NCBI GenBank assembly: GCA_964579415.1 | Contig: CAZOGW010000067.1 | Span: forward strand, 1-16,497 | Source: CAZOGW01 sp964579415 | Lineage (GTDB): Bacteria > Actinomycetota > Acidimicrobiia > Spongiisociales > UBA5794 | DNA: 16,497 bases | Direction of reading: 5' to 3' | Part shown: positions 9,057 to 15,339 of the stretch, piece by piece | Layout of the letters: every line of letters begins with the position of its first letter | How positions within the stretch are numbered: position 1 is the first letter of the stretch | Program-made: the position numbers and the translations under genes | Notes under the pieces: generated by a model | Told to the model about the DNA's origin: nothing | Seen by the model: only the letters and a program-made list of their open reading frames with translations | Databases searched by the model: none

Positions 9057-9062
9057 TAGTGT
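9057..9062 (+). promoter_or_regulatory. Candidate -10 box for a leaderless transcript
   Basis: TAGTGT fits TANNNT and is followed by 7 bases and then ATG at 9070. That is the spacing expected when transcription begins at the A of the start codon. No -35 is seen at the usual distance. Confidence 0.4.
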
Positions 9063-9069
9063 TGCCGGG

Positions 9070-9117
9070 ATGAATGCGGGGTCGTTGTCGCCTCTCAGGA
9101 CGGCTGTAGCCGGATGA
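9070..9117 (+). CDS. 15-codon leader ORF, ATGA-coupled to the nucleotidyltransferase-fold gene
   Basis: The ORF encodes MNAGSLSPLRTAVAG and its TGA overlaps the ATG at 9114 as ATGA. The downstream gene has only a poorly placed AGGACGG (13 bases away), so it may rely on ribosomes finishing this leader. The leader itself would be translated leaderlessly from the TAGTGT promoter. It has no attenuator-like codon run. It could also be chance; confidence is modest. Confidence 0.4.
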   Translation: MNAGSLSPLRTAVAG

Positions 9118-10565
9118 CCGCGCTGGCCGAGCTGTGCGCCGATCTGTCGCGCGTCTTCCCATCGGAACGGACCAGGCGGGCCGCCGACCGGTTCCTGTCG
9201 CTGGCCGACCCGGCGCAGGCGCTGGCCCGTTCGTTCCGCTACCTGGTGTGGCAGCGAACCCTGGGTATCGCCCTGGGACACCTCTCCGCCGCCGGCGCCG
9301 ATCTCGATGCACTCGCCATCCCCACCGCCACCTACGCCGCCGCCTTCCCCCGGGGCTACCGCTCACCGTGGCCGGCGCTGCCGGCGGATGCTCCCGTCAC
9401 GGCACGGGTGCTCCACGACCTGCTGCGGCGGCACAAGCGACTCCTCGCCGAGCCGGTGGCGTACCTGTGCGGCGACGGTGTCGACCGGTTCGCTCTCGTC
9501 TCGGGACGCGCCTACGAAGTCCGCTACCCGCACTACGTCGAGCGCGCCGAGTTCGACACCGACCTCGTCGCCCCCGACATGGAAGGTGCCACCGCCATCG
9601 CCGCATCGCTCCGCCGCCACGGCTTCGATCTCGACACGATCGCGGTTCGCCGCCTCGGCCGGGACCCGGACGCCGTCGTCGGGCTGCGGGCCCGGGTCGA
9701 GGGCCATGTCGTCTCGGTGGGGATCCTGGTGGGCGGCTACCACCGCCTTCGCGGCGACATCGCCGGGCGGGCTGAGCTACTCGCCTGGCGGGCCGGCAAG
9801 GTCCCGGTGGCACGTCCCGAGGACCTGCTGGTGATGCTGGCCGCCCGCGCCCACCGCAAGAGCCAATTCGCCCTGGTCAACGTCAACGACGCCGCCGTCA
9901 TCCTCGACGGCGACGCCGGCGCCGTCGACTGGGACTCGGTGGCGTCGGGGGCGCTCGCGGCCGGGCTCGCTCCCACCCTGGCCGTGCTGCTGGATCGCGC
10001 CGACCGACTCCTCCCCGCGCCGCTGGCGCCGCCGGAAGTGGTCCGCCGGTTGACAGCCGGCACCCGCCACCGTACCGGCGCCTCGCTGGCGGGAGCTGTG
10101 GCCGAGGCAGACCTCCGCCTCCCCGAGTCGAGTGCCGGCACCGGGAGGGACCGGCGCAGACCGCAACGCCGTCCCGACGCCACTGCCGTCCTCACACGCA
10201 CCGAGAAGGCACGCAAGCGGGTGTGGCTCGCCCTGACCGCATCCACCGGGCTCGGGAAGCTGCGTATCGCCGCAGCGATCCGTCTGCAGCGCCATGTCCT
10301 CCGCTACCAGATGCGCCGGGCACGCTCACCGGCGCCACGGAACTGGACCGACGGGGCGCTGGTCCGGTTGCGGACACGGTGCGGGACCTTGTGTGAGGTC
10401 TCACCCTCGCTGGCCGGTGGCGCCGGCTGCCTCGGCACGCTCGGAGCCTGGAAGGGCCCGGATACGGTCGCCGACGACCTGCAGAGGGCTGCCGTCTGCC
10501 TGATCCCCGAGGCGGCCGGGCACACCTGTGCCGACTACCACTTCGACCTGACCCATCTCCGATAA
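9114..10565 (+). CDS. Nucleotidyltransferase-fold protein (NTP_transf_5-like) with unknown C-terminal domain
   Basis: The protein is 483 residues. After a helical N-terminus, residues ~135-152 read VRYPHYVERAEFDTDLV; Asp148-x-Asp150 matches the metal-binding pair of this nucleotidyltransferase superfamily, followed by the ATAIAASLRRHGFD helix. Residues ~235-310 (ARPEDLLVMLAARAHRKSQFALVNVNDAAVIL, DWDSVASGALAAGLAPTLAVLLDRADRLL) match the usual helical second half of the uncharacterised NTP_transf_5 family, members of which occur in some lasso-peptide clusters. Residues ~340-483 are Arg-rich and then contain several Cys (CGTLC, GCLG, VCLIP, HTCADYHF) and match nothing I know. ATG 9114 is set by the ATGA overlap with a short leader ORF. 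It is divergent from the phosphohistidine-protein operon and probably serves the same pathway. The acceptor of nucleotide transfer is unknown. Confidence 0.7.
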   Translation: MTALAELCADLSRVFPSERTRRAADRFLSLADPAQALARSFRYLVWQRTLGIALGHLSAAGADLDALAIPTATYAAAFPRGYRSPWPALPADAPVTARVLHDLLRRHKRLLAEPVAYLCGDGVDRFALVSGRAYEVRYPHYVERAEFDTDLVAPDMEGATAIAASLRRHGFDLDTIAVRRLGRDPDAVVGLRARVEGHVVSVGILVGGYHRLRGDIAGRAELLAWRAGKVPVARPEDLLVMLAARAHRKSQFALVNVNDAAVILDGDAGAVDWDSVASGALAAGLAPTLAVLLDRADRLLPAPLAPPEVVRRLTAGTRHRTGASLAGAVAEADLRLPESSAGTGRDRRRPQRRPDATAVLTRTEKARKRVWLALTASTGLGKLRIAAAIRLQRHVLRYQMRRARSPAPRNWTDGALVRLRTRCGTLCEVSPSLAGGAGCLGTLGAWKGPDTVADDLQRAAVCLIPEAAGHTCADYHFDLTHLR

Positions 10566-10587
10566 GGGTCCCGGTCCTCGCCCTGTT

Positions 10588-10740
10588 TCACCAAGGCCTC
10601 ACGACCGCTGCATGGACGTCGCCGCACACGATGACAGCACCGATGTCCTCGTCCGCAAGGATCTGCGCCACGTCCTGGGCCGTGGTATCGGTATCGACGA
10701 TTCGTGGGTTCGGTGTCATCACATCGCGGGCAACTGCCAT
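10588..10740 (-). pseudogene. Truncated CBS-domain protein (N-terminal remnant)
   Basis: The 50-codon ORF starts at ATG 10740 behind a strong AAGGAGG. It reads MAVARDVMTPNPRIVDTD then TTAQDVAQILADEDIGAVIVCG, which is the opening of a CBS domain (DVMTP, a D/T turn, helix, IGAVIV strand). After Gly40 the sequence turns to unrelated DVHAAVVRPW and stops, where a full protein would continue with a second strand, a TDRDI-type motif and another CBS repeat. CBS pairs bind adenine nucleotides; this piece cannot fold as a pair. Its 3' end abuts the end of the nucleotidyltransferase-fold gene, which suggests truncation by rearrangement at about 10620. With its ribosome site intact it may still be translated. 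Confidence 0.65.
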
Positions 10741-10968
10741 CATTTCCTCCTTCGAAGCCTCGACCGGGTGTTACCCACGTGGCGCGGTATGTAACCCCTG
10801 AGGGCCTTGTCCGTGGTGATGTCCGGCAATGGACGTCCGGCCGGCACGCCACAACAGCGTGGCGAACTCTGATTCGGGTAGATGAGTCTCCATGCCGAGA
10901 GTCGTCTCAACTCACGGGTTCCCCACGGAGCCCGCCGGCGCACGAGACCAGACAGCGGAGGACCACGA
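10741..10968. promoter_or_regulatory. Divergent intergenic region with inverted repeat
   Basis: These 228 bases lie between the CBS remnant and the DUF899 gene. They hold GGTGTTAC (10767-10774) and GTAACCCC (10791-10798), which pair at 7 of 8 positions across 16 bases and could be an operator. The 16-base spacer begins with CCACGTGG, itself a palindrome. Two copies of GTCCGGC lie close together near 10820-10842. A GGAGG seven bases before ATG 10969 is the ribosome site of the DUF899 gene. No firm promoter boxes were found. Confidence 0.35.
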
Positions 10969-11751
10969 ATGACGACCCCGACAGGCAGCGCAAGCAGCCA
11001 CCTCCCCGGCAAGCCACCCGTCGTCGACCTGGCCACATGGCAGGCGGCGCGCGACGAGCTGCTGGTACGGGAGAAGGCGCACACCCGCGAAGGCGACGCC
11101 ATCGCCGCGGCCCGGCGGCGGCTGCCGATGGTCGAGCTCGAAGGCGCCGTCGAAGTCATCGGCGTTGACGGGCCGGTACGGTTCGTCGACCTGTTCCAGG
11201 GTCGCGACGAGCTGGTGGCCTACCAGCACATGTGGCACGACGGCGCGCCGTTCCAGGGGCAGTGCGAGGGCTGCACGACGACGGCCTGGCAAATGAAGGA
11301 CGCGGTCTACCTCAACGCCCGGGGCGTTGCGTTCGCCGTCTTGACCACGGGCCCCTGGGACGAGGTGGCCCCCTACGTCGAGTTCATGGGCTACACCGAG
11401 CCGTGGTATTCGGTGCGGGGCGTGGAGGCGCCGGTCGGCGGGGGAATGGGCCACATCGTCTGTTTCCTGCGCGAGGGCGACCGCGTGTTCCTCACCTATT
11501 CCACGACCGGCCGTGGCAACGAGCCGATCAACGGGTCCTTCGCCCTGCTCGACATGACGCCCTACGGCCGTGGCGAGGTGTGGGAGGACAACCCTGAAGG
11601 TTGGCCCGAGGGCCGCCCGGCCTGCTGGTACTGGCGCTCGGACGCCCACGGAGTCGCCACCTGGGGCCCGACCAGCCGACCCGTGCCGCAGTGGACCCGC
11701 CCCGGCGCCACTCCCGTGGAGACCCTCGGCCGCCAGGACCACCACCACTGA
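10969..11751 (+). CDS. DUF899 family thioredoxin-like protein
   Basis: This 260-residue protein has the layout of DUF899: an N-terminal helix with ATWQAARDELLVREKAHTR and RRRLPMVELEG, a strand with FVDLFQGRDELVAYQHMW, then a CEGC pair (Cys99 and Cys102). The strand AFAVLTTGPWDEVAPYVEFMG follows, then a late DMTPYGRGEVWEDNPEGWPEG segment. DUF899 proteins are predicted thioredoxin-fold proteins and their reaction is unproven. The CxxC could be redox-active, although in this fold the pair can also be structural. ATG 10969 is chosen because GGAGG lies seven bases upstream; the frame is open earlier, but without a ribosome site. It is a single gene, convergent with the exporter operon. Confidence 0.82.
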   Translation: MTTPTGSASSHLPGKPPVVDLATWQAARDELLVREKAHTREGDAIAAARRRLPMVELEGAVEVIGVDGPVRFVDLFQGRDELVAYQHMWHDGAPFQGQCEGCTTTAWQMKDAVYLNARGVAFAVLTTGPWDEVAPYVEFMGYTEPWYSVRGVEAPVGGGMGHIVCFLREGDRVFLTYSTTGRGNEPINGSFALLDMTPYGRGEVWEDNPEGWPEGRPACWYWRSDAHGVATWGPTSRPVPQWTRPGATPVETLGRQDHHH

Positions 11752-11766
11752 CCTGAGGTTCCGTCG

Positions 11767-11800
11767 GGCCAGCCGGGCGCGGTGCCCGGATCGGGTGGCC
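11767..11800. terminator. Bidirectional stem between convergent genes
   Basis: CCGGGC (11773-11778) and GCCCGG (11784-11789) form a perfect 6-base stem with a 5-base loop, and GGCCA (11767-11771) pairs with TGGCC (11796-11800) outside it. It sits in the 100-bp gap between the DUF899 stop and the permease stop, where both transcripts should end. There is no T-tract. Confidence 0.5.
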
Positions 11801-11851
11801 GGTCGAGCGTCTGATCGAAGACGGCTCGGCGAGGTGGGCGTCGAGTTCGGC

Positions 11852-12628
11852 CTACTGCGCTGCCGGGACGGCTGTGCTGCGGCGATAGACGGCGAGCGCC
11901 AGGGTGTAGGAGACGACCAGGATGCCCCCGGCCCACGCCAGGGCGACCCAAATGTCGGGGCCCGGGGTGCCTTCGGTCAGCAACGAGCGCATGGTTTCGA
12001 TGATCGGTGTCATCGGTTGGTTCTCGGCGAAGCCTCTCAGCAGTGGGGTCATGGAGTCGGTGGGGACGAATGAGGGGCTGATGAAGATCAGCAGCAACAG
12101 GATGTAGCTGAAGGCACCGGCACCTTCGGCTGTCTTTGCCAGCAGGCCGAAGAGCATGGCCAGCCAGGTGGTGGCCAGGGTGAACAGGATCAGCAGGGCG
12201 CAGAACCAGAGCCAGGCGGCGGTGCCGGCGGCTGGGCGGAACCCGACGAGGAGCGCCACCATGACCACCAGCGAGCAGGAGAAGAGGTTGGAAAGCGCCG
12301 ACGACAGCGCCTGCCCACTGAGGACCGACGAGGGCGCCACCGGCATGGTCCGGAAACGGCCGATGATGCCCTTCTGGAGATCGTTACTGAGGCGCAACGC
12401 GGCGTAGGCGATGCCGCTCGCCACCGTCATGAGGACGATCCCGGGGGTGATGAAGTCGATGTACGCGGTCGAGCCGGTCTGTTCCCCGAGTGCGCCGCCG
12501 AAAACGTAGACGAACAACAACAACAGGGCGATCGGAGTCAAGACGACGGTGATGATCGTGTCGAGGCTGCGCGTGGTGTGACGGAGGCTTCGTTTCGTCA
12601 TGCTCCAGGTGTCAGTGACGGCTTGCAT
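11852..12628 (-). CDS. ABC-2 type permease, DrrB-like
   Basis: This 258-residue integral membrane protein has about six hydrophobic segments: IITVVLTPIALLLLFVYVFG, FITPGIVLMTVASGIAYAAL, SLVVMVALLVGF, LWFCALLILFTLATTWLAM, FSYILLLLIFISPSFV and WAGGILVVSYTLALAVY. The order, and features such as GIIGRFRTMPVAPSSVL and the NQPMTPIIETMR loop, match DrrB and other ABC-2 drug exporters. ATG 12628 has a strong GGAGGAGG site inside the end of the ATPase gene, which it overlaps by 17 bp, so the two are coupled. It should form the membrane channel of the exporter with the ATPase next to it. The exported substrate is unknown. Confidence 0.92.
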   Translation of the reverse strand: MQAVTDTWSMTKRSLRHTTRSLDTIITVVLTPIALLLLFVYVFGGALGEQTGSTAYIDFITPGIVLMTVASGIAYAALRLSNDLQKGIIGRFRTMPVAPSSVLSGQALSSALSNLFSCSLVVMVALLVGFRPAAGTAAWLWFCALLILFTLATTWLAMLFGLLAKTAEGAGAFSYILLLLIFISPSFVPTDSMTPLLRGFAENQPMTPIIETMRSLLTEGTPGPDIWVALAWAGGILVVSYTLALAVYRRSTAVPAAQ

Positions 12629-13565
12629 GTCGGACCTCCTCCCTGTCTTCGAGGACCTTGAAGAACACGTCGTCCAGGGTCGGGATCCGCCTGGAGAACC
12701 CGGTGGGCTCGATCCCGCTGTCCTTGAGCCGGATGAAGATGTCTGCCACTTCGGTCACCGAGCCGGTGGTGCCCACCATCAGCTTCGAGTCCGCCCGGCT
12801 GGCCTCGTGCTGCTCGCCGAGTGCTGTTTGCGCCGCCAGCAGTTGCTCTTCGTCGTCGAAGTCCAGCTCGATGAGCCCGGTCGGCGCCGTTGCCTTCAGC
12901 TCGTCCGGTGTGCCGCCGGCCACGATCCTGCCGCCGTGGAGGATGGCGATGTGGTCGGCGAGACGGTCCGCCTCCTCCAGGTACTGGGTGGTCAGGAAGA
13001 CCGTGGTCCCGTTGTCGACCAGTTGCCGGATGGTCAGCCACATGTCGGCTCGACTCTGGGGGTCGAGCCCGGTCGTGGGCTCGTCGAAGAAGATGACCGG
13101 TGAGTCGCCCACCAGGCTCATGGCGATGTCGAGCCGGCGCCGCATCCCGCCCGAGAAGGTGTGCAGGCGCCGGTCGGCAGCCTCGTTGAGGTCGAACTTG
13201 TCGAGCAGATCAGCCGCGGCCTGCCCGGGATCGGCGATGTGGCGCAGTTCGCCCATCAGCACCAGGTTCTCCCGGGCGGTGAGCATGTGGTCCACCGCGG
13301 CGAACTGTCCGGTCAGGCTGATCTGCTCGCGGACCTTGGAGGGTTGCGTCGCCACGTCGAACCCGGCGACGCTCGCCGTGCCGCCGTCGGGCTTGATCAA
13401 CGTGGTCAGGATGTTGATCGTGGTCGTCTTGCCCGAGCCGTTGGCTCCGAGCAGGGCGAAGACGGTGCCCTGCCCGACTGCGAACGACACGTCGTGGAGC
13501 ACCGGTACTCCCTTGTATCCCTTCGCCAGGTTCCTCACCTCGATGGCGTTGGTGTCGCTGTCCAT
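12612..13565 (-). CDS. ABC transporter ATP-binding protein, DrrA-like
   Basis: This 317-residue protein has Walker A GANGSGKTT (residues 40-48), the Q-loop near GQFAAVD, signature FSGGM at 137-141 and Walker B VIFFDE at 157-162. The H-loop histidine is replaced by Gln in LTTQYLEEAD, a hallmark of the DrrA (daunorubicin resistance) group. The C-terminal ~90 residues (LIELDFDDEEQLLAAQ through RIPTLDDVFFKVLED) are the regulatory domain seen in DrrA. ATG 13565 begins 5 bp after the DUF4097 stop, so it belongs to the same operon. It energises the permease encoded next; the drug or lipid exported cannot be read from the sequence. Confidence 0.93.
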   Translation of the reverse strand: MDSDTNAIEVRNLAKGYKGVPVLHDVSFAVGQGTVFALLGANGSGKTTTINILTTLIKPDGGTASVAGFDVATQPSKVREQISLTGQFAAVDHMLTARENLVLMGELRHIADPGQAAADLLDKFDLNEAADRRLHTFSGGMRRRLDIAMSLVGDSPVIFFDEPTTGLDPQSRADMWLTIRQLVDNGTTVFLTTQYLEEADRLADHIAILHGGRIVAGGTPDELKATAPTGLIELDFDDEEQLLAAQTALGEQHEASRADSKLMVGTTGSVTEVADIFIRLKDSGIEPTGFSRRIPTLDDVFFKVLEDREEVRHASRH

Positions 13566-13570
13566 GGTTC

Positions 13571-14452
13571 TCAGGTCTCTCCGTGCCGGTCCGGAACCGG
13601 CGAGCGTGCGATCGACACGTCGCCGAACGAGGTTCGGGCGCGGACCTGGACGGTCTCGGCTGACGGATCCGGGTCGTCGGTAGCGGTGAGGTGGTTATGG
13701 ACCCGCCCGAACTTGGTGGTGGCGTCGATCCAGGCCGCGGTGCCCTCCCTGATCCCGATCTGCAGCCCGCCGGAAGCGGTCTCGATGGTCACCGAGCCGC
13801 GGGCCACCTGGCCGAGCCGGATGGAGCCGTTGGCGGTCTTCACAGTGACGTCGCCGCCGGCGTCCTCGATGGTGACGTCACCGTTGGCCGACTTGACCTT
13901 CATGCCGCCTGCGACACGGCCGATCCATGTCCTGCCGTTGAGGTTCCTGACATCGGCGTCGCCGGTGACGGCGCCGACGGCGATATCGCCGGCAGCGACG
14001 ATCTCGGCCCTGCCCGATGCCTCCTCGACCGTGACGTGTCCGGCGCCGGTACGCACCCGCAGCGACCCTGTCTGGTCGAGCCGGACGTTGCCGACGCCTG
14101 TCCTCACCTCGACGTCGCCGAGACGGCCATCGCACCGGAGGTCGGCGATGCCCACGTCGGCTCGCAGAGAGGATCGCTCTGGGAGCTCGACGGTCACTTC
14201 GACGGAGCCGCGCCCCTTCCACCCGATCACGGGCGCCGCGATCCCGCCGGACTTCGTCTGCTTGATGAAGAGGGTCCCGTTGGTCAGGTCGACGCCGGTC
14301 TTCGCCGCTGCCTCGACGTCGTCGGGCCGGTCCTGATCGCTCGGCTTCACCGACACCACAGTGTCGGTGCGGTCACCGGCGATGACGTGCACCGCGCCCT
14401 GGCTCAGCTCGATCGACACGACGATGGGCTGGCTGGTCTCGAATGTCGCCAT
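13571..14452 (-). CDS. DUF4097 family beta-repeat protein
   Basis: This 293-residue protein is made of short repeated beta strands. From about residue 90 to 230, units of roughly 18-22 residues recur with patterns such as GDVEVRTGVGNVRL, GSLRVRTGAGHVTVEEASG, GDIAVGAVTGDADVRNLNG, GMKVKSANGDVTIEDAGG and GDVTVKTANGSIRLGQVA. This is the DUF4097 solenoid, thought to form a beta helix. No signal peptide or membrane segment is seen at this start, so it should be cytoplasmic. ATG 14452 has GGGAG five bases upstream. It is followed at 5 bp by the DrrA-like gene and preceded at 41 bp by a ribbon-helix-helix gene; this trio recurs in actinobacteria. Its role is unknown and may be to sense or scaffold around the exporter. 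Confidence 0.88.
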   Translation of the reverse strand: MATFETSQPIVVSIELSQGAVHVIAGDRTDTVVSVKPSDQDRPDDVEAAAKTGVDLTNGTLFIKQTKSGGIAAPVIGWKGRGSVEVTVELPERSSLRADVGIADLRCDGRLGDVEVRTGVGNVRLDQTGSLRVRTGAGHVTVEEASGRAEIVAAGDIAVGAVTGDADVRNLNGRTWIGRVAGGMKVKSANGDVTIEDAGGDVTVKTANGSIRLGQVARGSVTIETASGGLQIGIREGTAAWIDATTKFGRVHNHLTATDDPDPSAETVQVRARTSFGDVSIARSPVPDRHGET

Positions 14453-14493
14453 GTGCGCTCCCGATCCGTGTCGCTGATGGCGGGTCGTGGTGG

Positions 14494-15003
14494 TCACTGG
14501 ACCCATCCGGTGTATCTCTGGCTGCCTTTGGAGCTGCGCCGTGACCGCTGTGCGCGGGTGTCGTCGACGGCGACCGCCGCCGCACGGACCAGCCAAGTGT
14601 TCAGCGACAGCCCCTCGCGCCGCGCCGCCTCCTCGATCTTCGCCTTCAGCGCTTCCGGGAGCCGGAGGTTGAGCCGGGACGTGGCTCCCTCGTCCTCACC
14701 GCTCGGGATGACGGCAGGCGGAGGGGCGCTCCCGGAGGCGGCGCCGTCGCCGGTCTCGTAGACCGGCAGGGACACGACGAAGTCGGGGTCGCTGCCGCGC
14801 AGGCGGACCTCCACCGCCCCCGGCGCCAGCTCCCGCGTGATCTCATCGGCAGCTGCGGAGAGCGCTTCGAGCAGAACGAGGCGCACCGCCGCTTCCAGCC
14901 CAGCGGCGAGCCTCTCGGCGGCTGCTCTGTTCTCGGGTCCACCCGAATCGGCAGCGGCCATCAACTGCTCGCGCAGCGTTGTCACGTACATCGCGAGGTT
15001 CAT
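14494..15003 (-). CDS. Ribbon-helix-helix (HicB/Arc-like) DNA-binding protein
   Basis: This 169-residue protein has a ribbon-helix-helix DNA-binding domain at residues 108-147 (RLNLRLPEALKAKIEEAARR, then EGLSLNTWLVRAAAVAV). The N-terminal ~85 residues are helical, then carry short strands (EVRLRGSDPDFVVSLPV), and a Ser/Pro-rich linker joins the two. Databases often label such proteins HicB-family antitoxins, but no HicA toxin is adjacent, so it is more likely the operon regulator. ATG 15003 is the first codon and lies 8 bases after a CATAAT -10, so it is probably translated leaderlessly. It heads the operon of DUF4097, DrrA-like and DrrB-like genes and probably represses its own promoter through the overlapping inverted repeats. 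Confidence 0.85.
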   Translation of the reverse strand: MNLAMYVTTLREQLMAAADSGGPENRAAAERLAAGLEAAVRLVLLEALSAAADEITRELAPGAVEVRLRGSDPDFVVSLPVYETGDGAASGSAPPPAVIPSGEDEGATSRLNLRLPEALKAKIEEAARREGLSLNTWLVRAAAVAVDDTRAQRSRRSSKGSQRYTGWVQ

Positions 15004-15006
15004 CGT

Positions 15007-15047
15007 GTGCCATTATGACACCATATTGGCATCAGATCAAGTGCCAA
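15007..15047 (-). promoter_or_regulatory. Promoter and overlapping operator repeats of the ribbon-helix-helix operon
   Basis: On the minus strand, -35 TTGATC (15040-15035) and -10 CATAAT (15017-15012) are spaced by exactly 17 bases, and the start codon follows 8 bases later. GTGCCATTATGACAC (15007-15021) is a palindrome with one mismatched pair and covers the -10. TTGGCA (15026-15031) and TGCCAA (15042-15047) flank the -35 as perfect 6-base arms. The repeated TGNCA words fit a ribbon-helix-helix operator and imply autoregulation. Confidence 0.65.
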
Positions 15048-15123
15048 AGTTGCACCGCAGAAGCACCGGGGGATGGAAGCGGCGCCCGGCGGGCGGGTCG
15101 ATGGCGCTGTGGATCTCGCCCGG
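15037..15123 (-). pseudogene. C-terminal scrap of an oligopeptide ABC transporter ATPase
   Basis: Read from the gap edge, the minus strand gives PGEIHSAIDPPAGRRFHP, which matches the oligo_HPY C-terminal signature of OppD/DppD/OppF ATPases (GEIPS-x-IDPP-x-GCRFHPRC). The usual Cys after PAG is Arg, and after FHP the frame goes to PVLLRCNFGT and a TGA. Skipping one base in the CCCCC run would give FHPRC, so a frameshift or homopolymer error is likely. Relatives carry about 30 further residues, so the end is missing. The body of the gene would lie in or beyond the N gap. The scrap's end overlaps the -35 of the ribbon-helix-helix promoter. Confidence 0.5.
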
Positions 15124-15339
15124 CNNNNNNNNNNNNNNNNNNNNNNNNNNNNNNNNNNNNNNNNNNNNNNNNNNNNNNNNNNNNNNNNNNNNNNNNNNNN
15201 NNNNNNNNNNNNNNNNNNNNNNNNCCCGGCGACTTGACGTGCGCCATCAGCCGTGTTCGAGTGCGATGGTGCGAAGCTCGCGAGTCCGCTGCGCACCTTG
15301 TGGATGTCGTCCAAGGCTCGCCTCGTACGAAGGGCTGAT
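15048..15339. other. Gene-poor stretch containing a 100-N assembly gap
   Basis: Bases 15125-15224 are exactly 100 N, a standard placeholder for a gap of unknown size. To its left is the peptide-transporter ATPase scrap. To its right, 15225-15339 holds a TTGACG (15234-15239) without a fitting -10, and no gene I can support apart from the following aminotransferase start. The two sides may not be neighbours by the stated distance. Confidence 0.85.

Noticed and set aside
9070..9117. RiPP precursor peptide for the nucleotidyltransferase-linked module
   Set aside because: At 15 residues with no Cys and no leader-core layout it is more plausibly a translational leader.
10882..10968. N-terminal extension of the DUF899 protein to 289 residues
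   Set aside because: The added residues are basic and low in complexity, and a GGAGG site is correctly placed before ATG 10969.
14494..15003. HicAB toxin-antitoxin pair
   Set aside because: Only a ribbon-helix-helix protein is present; no HicA-like small toxin is adjacent, and the operon continues into DUF4097 and exporter genes.
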